Source: Mesaphorura yosii (taxonomy: Eukaryota > Arthropoda > Collembola > Poduromorpha > Tullbergiidae). From it: 64,000 nt of DNA. Positions 50,386-64,000 of the stretch are shown one piece after another. The stretch covers positions 248,001 through 312,000 of the forward strand of contig WIXG01000051.1 in NCBI GenBank assembly GCA_009869945.1. The letters are read 5' to 3'. Every line of letters begins with the position of its first letter. Within the stretch, counting starts at the first letter, position 1. The notes under the pieces were generated by a model. It did no database searches and had not been told where the DNA came from. It worked only from the letters and a program-made list of their open reading frames with translations. A program made the position numbers and the translations under genes.

Positions 50386-52648
50386 TCCATTCAAACAGCA
50401 ATGAATAATGGAGACACTCACATTTTCGGTTTTCTGAAAAAGAAACATTAGGCATAAAGTCATAAACCTGGTTGACAAAAGATTTACAACTCTGAAGTGC
50501 CAATTGAAGTAACTCGACCTTTGAGTCTAAAGCGAAGCATAGAACCAAGTTGCATTCGCGGCATCTTGTCATATTTGTCCATGATTGTACTAGTCGTAAG
50601 AACGGTCGATTACAAAATACTTAAACCACGTCTCAATGCGTCAATGCGGAATTTTATTGTTGTCCATAAGATCTTTAAATTAGCCATGCCCGTGTTAATC
50701 TGTCGCTTGAAATCTTCAACGGGGTTATTTATGATCAGTCGCAAATACAACCAACTTTCCTTCCAGCCGGTAAGTCCGAACCATCCTGGACTAGAACATC
50801 GGATGCACCATCCGAAATTAGGCACGCAGAAGAGCAATTCAATAATTGTCAGTTTTCATTTAGGCTAATTAAATCTTGCCCTAATTTATAATTTATTGTA
50901 AAGCATAAGTGGGTCATAAAATTACAGACAGGGACAAAGTTATAACGCGTGAATTGTACGGGTCCGATTGTTTGGAGCTATGTTGCACATTTTCCCGTGC
51001 CATTCGTATTCTGTGCCACGGCCACGGTCCCAGGAAAGGAATAACAATGGTTATTATGCAATTTTCTAGTGAAAGAACACATGCAGTATTGTCGTATTGT
51101 CGCCAATGAAGAAATGAAGAAGGGTCCGTGTTCGAGTCGTGGCGTGCCCGATGCGCCGGCTTATTGTTATATTATTCGGGTGCGGTGCGGTGTGCAATGT
51201 AATAAATACAATGTTGCAGTTCTCCGAGAGGAAAATGACAATAGGGCAAAATCATACCGTAATAACCAACCATGGACCAGGACTTACACTCGCGTCGTGC
51301 TCTCGTGCTCATGTTTGTGTCACGGGTCGCGGTCGTGAACCTTTCTTCCGTTGGCTGGATGCGGAAGAAATGAAATCATTATTGTCGTTTAGCGAAATTG
51401 AGAATGAAGAAGAGAAGAGTTCACCTCCGCGCTCTGTGCTGGATGGGTGTGTATTTCACTTTCTGGTGTGCTTGAACTTGAAAGTGAAAAGTACAATGCC
51501 TGGAAACGTGAATGACCAAGTTTAAAACTCTACACTACACTGGGATCTCCGCACTCCACTCCGAACAGAATACTAGACTTGCTTACCCTTGAGATTTATG
51601 ACCTGGTTACATTTTGTCACCATTTGTGTAATTGGTTTCATTTTAACTCATTTCCATTATTCCTCATCCCAGCCAGCTTGAGCAATCTGCACCAATGCTA
51701 AGTACATAAAGACCGTGCCCATATTCATTTGTAACCTAATAGGAAGCAATTCATTTCCTTTATGTGCGTAAAATGAATGAATTTATTGTTTTTGTTCTTA
51801 AATGTTCGAAACAGCAGCGGCAGTTTTAAATTTAAGCGCCGACAATGTTAGCTTTGTTTTGAGTTTGGAGAAACATAATTTTCATGACCGACCATTTTCA
51901 AGACTCTCGATGCGAAACTCATGGCACTAAGACGATGACTCACTGTTGCGCTGGCAAGATTGTGAAATTTGAGTACAATTTGTTTATGATGAAATCACTA
52001 TCACTTGCAGGCGTTGGAGGCAACAGCTTTAGGCCAAGATAAATATTATTGTTATACTAGGCTCCTGCTCCAAGTTTCTGAGGTTTGGCATTTCATTAAA
52101 CGTAAGCGTAAGCTTTCTCTCTGACTTTCTCTACTCGCCCAGCCGTCACTGCAATGGGGCTGATAAAACTCTGTGCGAACACAACGAGCACCCTTCTCCG
52201 CTTAATAGTCGCAATCGCGATAGATCCTTTCACCATTAATGCTGTACCAAAAGTACTATGTAAGGTATTAAGCACTAACCATTGGGCGCAGGCACGATAA
52301 TCGGATTAAGACGCATTGAGACCTCGTCACAGCGTTGTTTGTTTAAAACCACCATGCATGCAGTGCAACAACGTGATGCAATTCTCGGGTAGGAATACAG
52401 TACAGCTCAGGTCGCTCGTAGAAGGGCACAATGGGGCCAAAGTCAATTTAAATTGATCAATTTGATTTCGGTTAATATTTTAATCTTCGTCTAAATTATA
52501 GCTGGATTAAATAATAGCGACCGAGGGGCTGACTTCGACCGTGATCGCTTGGCACGGCAGATGCTGTGACATTTCTCCTGCAGTTTTACTTTATAAATTA
52601 GCCAATAAAAGTTTCCTGAAGCATATCTCACCGCCCTTGCTCCCTAAC

Positions 52649-52668
52649 GCCCCAGCCCCAGCCCCAGC
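52649..52668. repeat. Tandem GCCCCA repeat
   Basis: Three units of GCCCCA plus GC form a 20-bp simple repeat. Confidence 0.7.
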
Positions 52669-55600
52669 TAAGTACAGTGCAGGGAAAGCAGCGTCCAAGT
52701 CCAAGAGATGCTCACGATCACGATACGTGTTATTTATTTATGTATTGACACACGAATGAACACGAACTGTGTATTGTAGACTTGGGTGCAGGCAGATTGC
52801 CCTTACATATATGTATACCATTCTAAGAATAATCATAATAGAGTTATGTGGAAAGTGGGACCGATAAAAAGAAACCGAGGCGGGCAGGGAAGAAAGGTAA
52901 ATGGAAAGCAATAAAGGTTGGTGCGCGGTATGAATGTGATGAACTCACGTAATCTTGTCATGTTAAACCAAATTACTTTCCCTTTAACTTACCGACAGCC
53001 GCTTTCTTCCGATCCTGATCATCGTTGCAGCTCGTAGTTCGAACATTGTATGATTCGGAGTGTCTGTGTGCATGCGTCTCCATATCTTAATTAAATTTGC
53101 ATAATCCCTTGTTTCAGTTTCTGTCGCGGCTTCGGCCGTACGCTTGAAGCGTGGTTATATTCTGTTCGTTTTCAGAAAGGTGCATTAGACAGGCTTCAAA
53201 CTGACTTAGTTGGCTTTCTTCTGGGGACCGTTAAAGTCGCGCGTAGTTCTTTGTTCTCTTATTTTGTTTATTATCCTAATTCAAATTCGGAAAGCTTCAC
53301 GCGCTTGAAGCATTGTAAGTGCATCCCATCGTATCAAGCTATTTCTTATCAATTGAATGCACTGCTGTTGGTGTTATTGCTCGCATGCACGAATGCGATC
53401 CACCCAAGAGAGTCGAAAGACGAACGCGACGAGCCTGAAAACCATGCCATGGTTTTTCTATTTTGTTGAGCCCGGACACGAAACCTGCCCAGAAAGTTTG
53501 GCCCGGTCACACGTAGACGGTGCATTTTTAATGTAATGCATCTCCAATGATTGACATATTGCATGATAACGAAGCGGTGGAGTCCGAAGTTTCAAAAATT
53601 TAATGATGCAGGGGCAATAATATATTTATGGACTGTATCCTACGTGCAAAGCTCTTCGACCACGGTGTCCAATTATCAATTGTTTCACCGTCATTGCTCA
53701 TAACCCATTATGTTATTATTGTGCTATGAACAGTTGGTAGTTATTTCAATCTTCCAGGTTGAAGTTTGAAGCTTCTAATTTTATCGCTCAGGTGGTCTCC
53801 TCTCCGTGGAGTGTAGTACACAGCAGTAAGCTGGATACATTTAGATGGAAGTTGGGATGAAGGTTCATTGCATGCGTTCACTCCATGTGTGCATTTATTA
53901 TCGTTCTCCAGTGTGTGCGGCAGCTACGATGAACTGCACTCCGTCTTTCTGAGTTGGTTGCCCGGAATAATCCAATAATTGCACGATGTTCTTGATTAAG
54001 TTTTTGTAATAATACGTTGGACACTGGGCAGGGCAAGACACAATCAAGCCTGGGGGTGGCAGCCCGACGTAATTGGGCTAGCTAGCCACAACTTGAGATT
54101 ACGTTTGAATTCGACTCCATGCCAGGCTCTGGTCTGCAATCCGATGCTAACTCCGAAATCACTCTAAGAGAGTTGATTCCCATGTAAGTTGCTAATTACA
54201 ACAAATGAAAACGACGACAATCGAGGGATAATCTTGTAAGGATCGGTTTGCATACATTTGTGAGGTCGTCGTTGTTACCTTACTCTTTGCGGGATAAAAT
54301 AGGATACAACGTTGCAACAATAGGATTCGAGGTGACGAGAGAGGAAAGCGATGTTCCGAATGGTGTAAAAGAACCCATAATTACGATGTCATATTAGGCA
54401 CTGGATGAAGTCTGGCAGTGAAGAGCCGACATGACGTGACATACATTAAGCATATTCCATATCCACCCTCCTGCGCTGCGCTTGGGTCGGATCCTGCTCT
54501 GGAATAAATTATAATAATATGAAATTATGATGTTAAGCAACGACAGCGATAATGCATAAACGTGAACCGTCAAACACCCCACTGCTTGCTTCTCTTGCAC
54601 ATTGCCTTGCACTGCATTGTTGTAGTTTAGTTAAAACCGAATATTTGACCACTCCCAAGTACCCTTTGCACTGTGCGCCAGTCGATTGTTATAATCCTAC
54701 AGGTCGCGTAAACGCGTGTATTGTTGCTCCCTGAAGCCTGTTAGCATATTGAAGCTACAATTTTGGGATCAATGGAGTTAACGCCATAAAATACGTTCTG
54801 ACAGATTCGTCTGTATTGGAGCCGGGCCGGGACCGGCCAAGGCCAGGTGCAACAAGTTGGTTAACCGGCTTCCCACTTAGGAAACAATGAATTATTAAAA
54901 TGTTACAACTTTGGACAAAACTATAGCGATAAGCATTCATTGTTATGAATTGTATTTGAATAATACCCAATTTACTAATTTACAAGGCCCGAACAACAAC
55001 CAAATACCAAATTCGGAGTTGGCGCACGTGTAATTTGTATTCATTTCTGTTCCACAAGCATCGAAAGACGCCTCTTGAATGAATTATGATCTCTTCGTTG
55101 AATTATGGTTTTGAGGTTTGATATTCGTTTGGAAGCTTATGGGAAAGTGTATTTTTTCATGCAGTTTCTGTTATTGTTGAATTTGTTGAGTTGCCAGTTG
55201 GCATTGACATTCATAACGCTGTCACACGCATGTAAACTTTTACTCATCTCATCTGTTTTGCTCTCACGCGTGCCTATACATAGCTCAGTTTCATGAAAAC
55301 TTTTCCGAATAGTATAATGCAAAGTTTCAGTGCCAGAATTGAATATGCATGAACCAAGAACCAAGCCGAACGACAAGAACATGGACCTAATGATCTACTG
55401 CCATTCCACGCTAATGGAAAGCACAGTTTACGGCATGCATGCACGAGTATATTCGTTGTAAATCTTAATCTTGGCATTCAAAATATTGTGCCGGAAAAGT
55501 TATGAATCTCAAAGGCGGAAAATAAATGGCCTTGACTCACAACAAATTGCCTTCACAGTGAAGAAACCAACCGACAGTAATTGATAAATGTATTTTTGGA

Positions 55601-57421
55601 GTATTGAGAGGAGAGCTTTGAGTTGTGCCCCATTTTCATAACGCATCTTGATTGAGACTCTGCCAAATTCATAAAGGAGGTGAGTATTTTTGTCTCCGAA
55701 GAACAAATTGAACTAATTTTGGCTATTTTGGGTCCGTGCTTTTGCTCTTGCGAAAGTTACGATGCACTTATTCCTTCAGTTATTCCATTAAAGCAACTTG
55801 AAGCTTTAAGTGAGTTTCAGATAAACAAAAATGTCAACTATTAGAGCCTTAATTGGGTTGTATTTTACAGTTTACATTCTTCTCCTTCGAATGCAGGATC
55901 GAGTTTACATTCCGATTCTGAAAACAACGAAGCCTGTAATGGCATTGACATTAGCGACTCGTTTCGGGATATTCAAATCAAATGGTACGCTGATATTTGA
56001 CACTTTCGTTAATGATTATTGCAGTCTGCATTGCGAGAATGCGAGGAAGACAGCGACGGCCGCCTATTCTGTTCAATGTTACAATTCGGATCAAGTATCA
56101 AGTTCAGCTGAAAAAATCTTGCTTCGGCCAAGCCATGAGGCATACGAATTAGGGCTTTTGTAGGGAAAGGAATTTCTTGAAATTGGGTGCAAGGTAGAAT
56201 GAATGAGTAATCAAACAAGATTAATGATGAGCATTAAAACAGAAGAGAGCAAGAGTTTGGACCCATTTTTTAACAGCATACTTGCTTCCACGCTAACTTT
56301 TGGGTGCCGAGCTGCCGTGCCGTGCTGTCGTTGCCAGAGAGGCCGAGTGAAATTAACACTCACTACCATGCAAATAAATTAACGCAGACACTTTTTATTC
56401 CTTTTGGGGGAATAATGCTTTGCCGACCAAGCTTACAATCTGTCGCATTTTCCATGCAGCACTGCTAATAAGCAATGCTAATGGTATAGCATCACAATTG
56501 TAAATTGAAAGTGAGTAAAATCAGAAACGCGATCTGTTATTCTGTGTTCGTAGCTTTTTTACCAGCTCAATAACTCATTGCAGTCGGGCAGCATCCTCAG
56601 GGGAAAGAATTCAATCCGGTACGCTCACGTTGTATGGTAAAAGGTCCATTTTGTGTTAACAATAGAAAATTAGGTACCGCATTATCGGTTCGAATGAATT
56701 GAGCTTAGCACATCTTTACTGTTTATGAGACTGTTTATTGCATTATGCATGAAAGAATTACATTATTAACACTTTGTCCTCATCTGTGTCATTTTTGTCG
56801 TAATCATCCCTAATCGTCAAAGGACGGTGTGGTGCGGGTAAGGAAAGAAGCCGACCCGACGCGACTGCAGTGGACGTGCATGCTTGAATTTAATGAATTC
56901 TGCCCTAAAATTAGCCTGTACATGATTACCATGAACGAGCTTTAGGTTGCCGTCCTGTACTTGAGTATTACACTCGTATCCAGCATCCAGCTGATTCTTT
57001 ACTATTTATTGACCCAAAGTACATTTGGGGAATAAACTCACGTAAACTTGTGAACAATGATATGTTCCTTAAAAAGATACGAGGGATTTCGTATTTACTC
57101 TGTTTGATGGCTAAAAATACAAAACAGGAATTACATGAACAGAAATGTGGTTATGAATGCACAGACAAGAATCCTTCTTTAATCTTCCTCCAGTAAAGTG
57201 GAGCTTACGATTTAGAAAAGTTCAAAGGGAAGCGTCGCGTCTATCCATTCAGTGTCTGCCTCGACCCCTCATTATTACATCACAAATTATCAGAAGATTT
57301 CCTAAAGAGTACAAAGTTTCGTATTTATGGTTTTGTTGTTAAATATGAGCCGGACTGGGTAAATAAAAGTTCACTGATACAGTCTTCTCTGTAGCTGCTC
57401 ATCGATTTCATTAATCCCAAT

Positions 57422-57443
57422 TCTCAGAATTCGAATTCTGAGA
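57422..57443. repeat. Perfect 22-bp palindrome
   Basis: The left arm TCTCAGAATTC is followed directly by its exact reverse complement with no spacer, giving two EcoRI-type hexamers back to back. A perfect 22-bp dyad is rare by chance. Confidence 0.8.
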
Positions 57444-60400
57444 GTCCATGCACGCACCGCTTCATTGCTGGAAGACGATGACTTATAAATCTTGTGGTAA
57501 TTGCCTCAATAAATCGACGGCAGAGAACAACTTTTATTTATTAACGCTGATATCTCAAATGTTGCCCAATGTAAACAACCAATTTGTTTGCCCAATTTAT
57601 CCCAAGAAGCCAAAACGGGCTTAAATAAATAAAAAACGAACGAGAAACGAATGAATCAGGCCCTCTTTTTAAGAAATGATAACAATGTAATGCAAAGCAA
57701 CGCAATGCAATGAGTCAGGTCGCCAGGTGTTGGAAAAGTCACTTGACAATCTCCACGTCGAGTTACAGTCACAATCACATCATGAGTAGTGCGTAATTCC
57801 TCTCATGCAATGTCTAAACGTCTACTTTGCTTAAACAGTGACACAAAGTAGTTCCAAATGGAAGTCGCATTCACCTCCACATTGCTTAGCATACCAATTG
57901 GATAATAATACGACATGGGATCGCGATACGACAGTTGGGAAAGAAAATCAGCCAATCAATCTTCTCGGTTCAGCTCCGGCTCAGGAACCAAGTTAAATAA
58001 GTTTATAAATTGTGGTACTGATACGATCTGACTGACTGACTGGCTTCTGCCCGAAAATTTCACTCGAAGCCCATTCATCATTCGTTGTCATTTCGTCGTA
58101 ATAATAAAATTCGAACCGAACCATAAATACAGGATTGCAAACGGCACCGCGATTCCTTGCATTGCGCCTTCTGCAACTGGATTTTAAGACTTCCTTTGAA
58201 ATAATATTTCATTTCAAACGTGAGTTTCAGAATTCATGCTGAATGAAATAAAATTTTTACAACTGGTTGATGGGTTGTGCACACCACGCCATGGAAGGAG
58301 CTAAACGTTTTTAAATTATGGGTGTGCGACCAGTTAACAAATGTTGATAATGATTGCGATGATGACTTGTAATAAAATTGCCGGATTTCGCTCGTTGTGA
58401 GTTTATTTTCTTTCCAGGCCTGCCTGTTCGACTTTATTGAATGCAACTTAGTTTTGAGTTGAGCTTTAAAAGAGTGCGGGTGTTCCACCGTCAACTTCCG
58501 TCCCGTGCTCTACCGCTACTGCCATCATTCATATAGTAGAATTTGGGATTTCTTTTCCAGTGAAGCGCACGGAAGCGTTTCTTTGTGCGATGTGCGAGCT
58601 GCGTGCGAGTTTTCAATGTTTGGCTATTAAAATTAGCATGGTAAGCATGACATGGCAAAATAGCAGGAAAGAAGAGCAGTGATCTCGTCTATTTGCAGTG
58701 GAGATATGAAGACGAATCATTAATCTTGCCGAAATTACATCGCGGCATATGTAGTGCTTATTATGCAGGCTTATGTTGCACGTTCAGTAAAGTGAGACTT
58801 CAATTGATGCTGCAGGCAAATGTAGGCTGGCAGCGCAGCGTATGAATGTCACCAAAAAGACTAAACACGACAAGAGGCACGCAAATGCACAAGACACGAG
58901 ACAGAATGCGAACGCGGGGTGGGTACATCGGTGGCTTCCGATGAGATGGATGCAATTTCTCGCCAGCAGGCAATGCGCGCGTCACTGAGCTTGAGTGTGA
59001 CAACTGGAGAGAAAGTAATTTATATAATAGAGAGATACAACGGGGTGAAACGCAGTGACAAGAGAAATGTTGTGTAAATTCTGTTGTGTCAGCTCTTTTA
59101 ATTAGAAAAGTGTAAAAAGTGAAACGGAGGCTTGAACCTGAACTTGAATGCATGGACGCAGGATCTGCACGAATGAATGAAACCTACTGGAGTGAAGCGA
59201 TTCTATTCTTCTATCGTACAAATAAAATATAATTTGCAAAGTAAATCGACTTTCCATTCATTTACGGAGCCATTTCCGGACTTCCTATAGTAAGTGGAGA
59301 GTGGAAAGTTTGTTGTTTCGGAGCAATGCAATAATTCAATTGCAAGTTTCCTCACTTCGTCTGCGTCTGGTGTCTGTGGCCTCAGGCTTCTCTTGATGTC
59401 AGATCGAAGTCCAGCCAAAACTTTTGTGAAATTGAATTACTTGGAACTGTTCGGTCGTTATTGGTGCATTTCTGCTCCAAGTTCATGCTTTAAGTTTGGA
59501 ATTGACACGCAATAATCGTTCTGGCATGTCAGCGTGATGATGAACAACACATTGACCAAGATGAAAGTTGTACTCACGTCATTCAGCTGTCATTCGTGTC
59601 CATGTTGTGATTATTGCACTCGTCACTGATGAAAATAAATGAAGTCTAGGAGTTTAACGAGAATATGACAAATCCTCCATTAACCTCTCCGTCGTGCATC
59701 TGCTTTTCACAAGTCTTTTCAAGTCAGTGGCACCAGGTCGGAGCGCAGATGCATTTTTATGGTTTAACGTAGTTTGGTTCTCCAGTTATGATTATCCACG
59801 CCAGTTAAAAATACGTTTGTATTATTTCGTGTTTCATTTCGAAGTTGCCGGTTCATTTACTTGAAACAGAACTTATAACTCTCCTGCAGTAGGCTCACGC
59901 CAGTGGGCCCAGTCAAAAGTGTCAGAAAACTTCTAAATTAGTCACGACAGTTTGAGCTTTGCTTGGGGCTGTGAGCTATGGTCATCGCTGGATTCGTTTC
60001 TTCCACGTATTTTGACGGTCGTTAAAATGCGACGGTATTCACGGCATTTGTGTGTTGCGCTTGGAAACTCCAGCCCAATTGTTACGGATGCGGTATTCCG
60101 TTATGAGAGCAGACGCAGTGTTTATTTTAGTTTCTCTGCCCTGCAATAATATTAGAAAAGTGTGTAATATATGAAGCAATAATTTTCCATTCACAGACCA
60201 GGCATGAATAGTAAAACGCAAAACACGGACATGGACTCGGAATGAGTATTCCAGAATTCTAGAGAAATGAGAGCGCTTGCTCGCTTGAAACCCGGAGCGT
60301 AACCTTCACCGAGAACGCGAAACCCTAAATGCAGTAGCGGCGGCGTCATAAATGACTGAATAAATAAAAGTGTACGAGTTAAAAAAGGGTTTACGACTTT

Positions 60401-62143
60401 ACGACACACATGACCCTGCCCTGCCGTTACTTCTCCGCTTCCTCCGTACCACCGTGCAGCGTATTCAGGAGCACAAAAGCGTGTAACCCCGACACGTCTT
60501 CGTCTTAACGCGAAGAATACGTTTTTCCAGGATGCTGGATCGGAACGAACGTGCTTTCTGCTCGTATCTCCAAGCGCACTGCACCGTGCAGCACAACCAA
60601 CCAACGGCCAATGCAGCCGTAATTTGAAAAAAGTATGAAAAATTATGAGAATCTTAAAAAGTCATGAACTTTTTACGCATTTTCCTGTCTGCATGCACAA
60701 CTCAGCCTTTCTCCGGAATTCATTAATTTTTCATGGATAATTCTCCACAATTTTACGTTTCGCATATCACATTTTTATTGAATGCCGTAAAAGTGTCAGG
60801 TTTAATTTGTGCTTTATAGCTGCAGTTTTACAATACGCTGTTTATTGTACATTGCGTAATTGGCATTTGAATTTGAAGTTCAGCATGCGTGCATTTAACT
60901 AAGCTGATTCCAGCCCAAGATTGCGTTTCAGGTTCAGACGTACAGGAAACAGATGAAATGTTGGTTTAAGCTCGTCATGCGCAATAACGCAATACCCGAA
61001 CGTGTCATGCTTGCAGTTATAAACGATTAATCATCCACTCGAAACCTGGAGAAGAGGAAGGAAAGAGAGATTAGTATCGTTGAATAATTATTTTAATTTA
61101 TTCTACGCCTTAATTGTGTGAATATCCAAAGCCATGTAGAGCCGACTTACCGAGGTTTCAGTGCGCGTTCAACCTTTTCACTCTTTGCCTTCCCTTGAGC
61201 CAAAATTGCATTTATATTTGATTTGACTTGATAAGGCGTGGGCGGTGAAACTTCGTAAAAGCTTGTGGGCTTGACTGATTTCATATTTTAGGGTGAATGA
61301 TTAATTTAAATTGCCACAAATTCTCAAGCGAATAACACACATTTGCATTTTTGCAAAAAGAACTTGGTATTTTCATACGGCTGAAATGCTACATGAAGTT
61401 CAAGTGCATCCTTCAGAAACACGAAAGGTACTTCATGGTATATTAGTGATCTTGCTTAAAACTTTCAGCGGTAGAAATCCCAGTCAATCAAATTTTTACA
61501 CAAGCATTGCAAGAAAGTTGTCCTTCTCCAGATATTTTTTTTGGCTTAATGTCTTCCAATTCATGTCTATAAATTAAGATTTGATATGATAATTAGTCAA
61601 GGAGTCTTCTTCTTCTGCGCGTCTTCAGTTAATAAAAAGTGAAAAATGTTACAGTTGTATCTCACTAAATATGACAGGCATGAATCATTTCTCAAGTACC
61701 TCAACAAGCAGTCGTCATTCTTCCATTCACTTGGTTGATGTGGAGTCAATACTGAATGACTTGACTAGTTTTAGTTGTGGCTTTGGACCTATTTCTTTCT
61801 TCCAAGATAAGCGCAATTTGAATGAAACAATAGAACGACCACAGACTTCACTCCACATGGTCATCCATACTTAATGCAGGTTGAATGTCAGCGTTCGTGG
61901 CAATCAATTGTCAAACCAGGTTGATGTTTTCGGCAGTGGAATGCTGACCAAATGGCTTTTTCAGGCTGAGGCAGCCCAAATTACGCAATTCGAATTAATT
62001 CGCTTCTCCCATTGTTCATTATGAGTGAGAAAACTTATTCCTTGCTCTTTTATGGAAAGAATAACAGTTGGCTGGAATCTCTTTTGCAAATTTTTTGGAA
62101 AATTGCAAACGCTGCAATTCCCATTGTAGCACACAACAATCTG

Positions 62144-62158
62144 CCTAACCTAACCTAA
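62144..62158. repeat. Three CCTAA units (telomere-like)
   Basis: CCTAACCTAACCTAA is the complement of the arthropod telomere repeat TTAGG. It is too short to indicate a chromosome end, and no inverted-repeat element surrounds it. Confidence 0.6.
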
Positions 62159-64000
62159 CTGACTAATAAGGGAAGATTATTTGAATGAAAAACTCTAAAA
62201 TTGAATTTTTTAGCGCAATGCAGTGCAGCTTAATCGTGACTGATACGTGGTAATTTACACTTAATTAAAATCTACCGCGAGAAAAGTATTTCGCCGTTTT
62301 AAAACAAAAGATTTCCTTCAAATAGGCTTCTTTTGCATTTAATCTTAATAGGGATTCACCAAACTGCATATTAAGCGCAGTTTATCACAATTTTATTGTA
62401 TGTTCAGTCATTTAGATACATTCTTCCCCAAAATAGAACTGAACAGTTCCTCCTTGGTTTCGCTGAGCTGCGCCTATTGTTCATATAAGTGGGGATTCTT
62501 CCCGAGCTCGTGTACGGCTTCGGCTCAACTTCCATAAATTCACGTTATATTTTCTCTGTGCTTTCAATTTCGAGCTGGAGAGTCAGATTAAATCTTCTGG
62601 TGCTGGTTGCTGGTGTTCACCCTCTGCTGCTCACTCCTTTCCAGAAATGGGAAACAACGATCACATGGGATACGCATAACGTGCCGTTTGTCAGTATTTT
62701 ACGGTTGTCTAGTTCCTTGAAGTCTTCACACTTGCTACTCTGCGCTGGCATTGCTTTAAAAATACTCGGTAGTGATCCGATCCTTTTCTGGAAATGTCCC
62801 GGCCTCGGCCTGTGTTGTAGCATAATTCAAAATGGTAATAGTAATAGAGATATTATCTGGGAATATAAAACATTTAGAGAGCGGGACGACGTTGTAAACA
62901 CATCAGACACTTTGACATGGACGTTTCTGTCTAGAGAGAATGAAAAGTTATAGTCGCAGGACAGGACAGGACATTAGAAATGGTCAGCTTGCCTGGCTTA
63001 TGTCTTGTGCCTGTGATGTACATCCATTGGATGACTCTGCCTCTGTGTTAAATCATACCAAGATTTCAATACACTGCAGTTTCCAGGCTGTGTCAACGTT
63101 TTCGGCAGATGTTGTTCCTCTTTTTCGATTTCCATTTTGATAAGACTTATCTCTTAGTTTTAGTACTTCCATTCTGTTGCATTGCACGAGCCGGTCATAG
63201 AACGAAATCATGAAATGCATGTAAGTCCCTTTACTACCAATAAAGCAGGTAGTTGTGGATTCTGGCCGTAGTGCATCGGACAAATGCATCTGGAAATGGC
63301 CGAACACCCTCGCGTGCAGCTCAACAGCACCTAACTTGGTCTCTGAAATGTACCAATTTTATGTAATAGCGCAACAAAGCTTACCATCCAAGGGATTTTT
63401 CAGAGGGCGATGTTATTAGCATTGGTGCATTATTGGGCGACACATGCACACATCTTATTACATGGCATGGCACCCAAAACCACCGGCCACAGCCTGTGGT
63501 TGTGGTGAAGGTGAAAGTGACAGGGAGACACTTTCCTAATCATGCACAGCTTGCCCTAGTCCTGGGCCAAGTTCAATGTGTAGTAACACCCAAAAATTCC
63601 AAATCATGACCCCGCATGTGAATGAGGACTCTTCATTCATTCGATTCGAGGAAGTATGGAATATTTATAACCAGAATTTGCATCGAAAGTATCAAGCATA
63701 GACCATTCTCCAAGCCAAATCAATATAGGCGGCGAGGACCAACATATTGTGAAATGGCGTTTGCGTTTCATAACCTTAAGCCAACTGCTGTCATTCCTCT
63801 CCCTGGAGAAAGTCAATACCACGGTGTCACGGACTTGTCCAGGCATTTGCACGCTGTCTATACCACATTTATAAATACGCGATAGATATGAACTCCTAGT
63901 TTTTGACATTATCTTCGCTTCATTTTTTAGACTTGGAGCTGGAAAATTCTTGGGTGAAGTCTTCTCTGATGGAAATGCAAATATTTTTTGTAGCTAGGCG

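Larger units (their letters stand above)
44635..64000. other. 19-kb stretch with no recognised gene
   Basis: Many short ORFs occur on both strands, but none has a conserved motif, a phase-consistent splice chain or codon character like the neighbouring genes. It is either the long first intron of the gene starting at 44556 or a gene desert with regulatory elements. It contrasts sharply with the left 42 kb, which packs ten genes. Confidence 0.5.

Noticed and set aside
53341-53470. Hydrophobic leader-like translation (NALLLVLLLACTNA)
   Set aside because: It looks like a signal peptide, but the frame has no ATG before it and no good acceptor.
62144-62158. Second MITE or a telomere end at the CCTAA tract
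   Set aside because: No inverted ends or target duplication flank it, and three units are far too few for a telomere.
62489-62953. 154-codon + strand ORF
   Set aside because: Long for the region, but the translation is low in order, unrecognised, and has no splice partners.
1-64000. CRISPR arrays, rRNA or tRNA genes, viral or retroelement coding sequence
   Set aside because: No spaced direct repeats, no rRNA-like blocks, no convincing tRNA A/B box pair with cloverleaf, and no reverse transcriptase, integrase or capsid-like ORF was seen. I could not run covariance or profile searches.

Overview
This is animal nuclear DNA: AT-leaning, with split genes, GT-AG introns mostly of 50-110 bp, and strongly conserved metazoan proteins. 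The window suggests an arthropod with a compact genome. It carries a Dorsal-type NF-kB gene with an insect-like A/B alternative C-terminus, and two very short TTAGG/CCTAA tracts like arthropod telomere repeats. A DAXX gene and a full SorLA receptor argue against Drosophila. A springtail or branchiopod-like genome would fit, but the sequence alone does not fix the taxon.

Layout. Positions 965-4130 hold the 3' part of an immunoglobulin-domain gene (+). Then come MAF1 (5342-7134, -), dorsal (8909-12617, -; two alternative 3' ends), NAA10 (15199-15859, +), PSMA3 (16149-17400, -), AQR (17745-23639, +), a SNX22/SNX24-like PX protein (24554-25306, -), a kraken/SERHL-like serine hydrolase (25968-27239, +; apparently carrying two frameshifts), DAXX (27510-30429, -) and SORL1/SorLA (34130-42038, +). 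I traced exon chains for all ten of these genes by matching reading phase across each junction. For nine of them the chain stays open from start to stop (the Ig gene lacks its 5' end), and the hydrolase chain breaks only at its two shifts. The MAF1 3' junction uses a weak donor.

Gene arrangement. Several neighbours are divergent pairs sharing short upstream regions (PSMA3/AQR 344 bp, SNX24-like/hydrolase 661 bp). Others are tail-to-tail; NAA10 and PSMA3 have opposing poly(A) signals about 45 bp apart. The genes do not form one pathway. They are housekeeping or signalling genes: Pol III repression, immune and axis transcription, N-terminal acetylation, proteasome, spliceosome, endosomal sorting and H3.3 chaperoning.

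From 42039 to 64000 I see no convincing coding gene except one candidate first exon (signal peptide, phase-1 donor) at 44556-44634. The remainder is either its very long first intron or a gene desert. It holds five copies of a PAR-bZIP-type 10-mer.

The most notable observations are: a SorLA with no fibronectin III block but with the retromer and GGA tail motifs kept; the dorsal A/B switch; a 156-bp inverted-repeat transposon with a perfect 9-bp target duplication just upstream of DAXX; and paired frameshifts in the hydrolase. I found no unmistakably new biological system.
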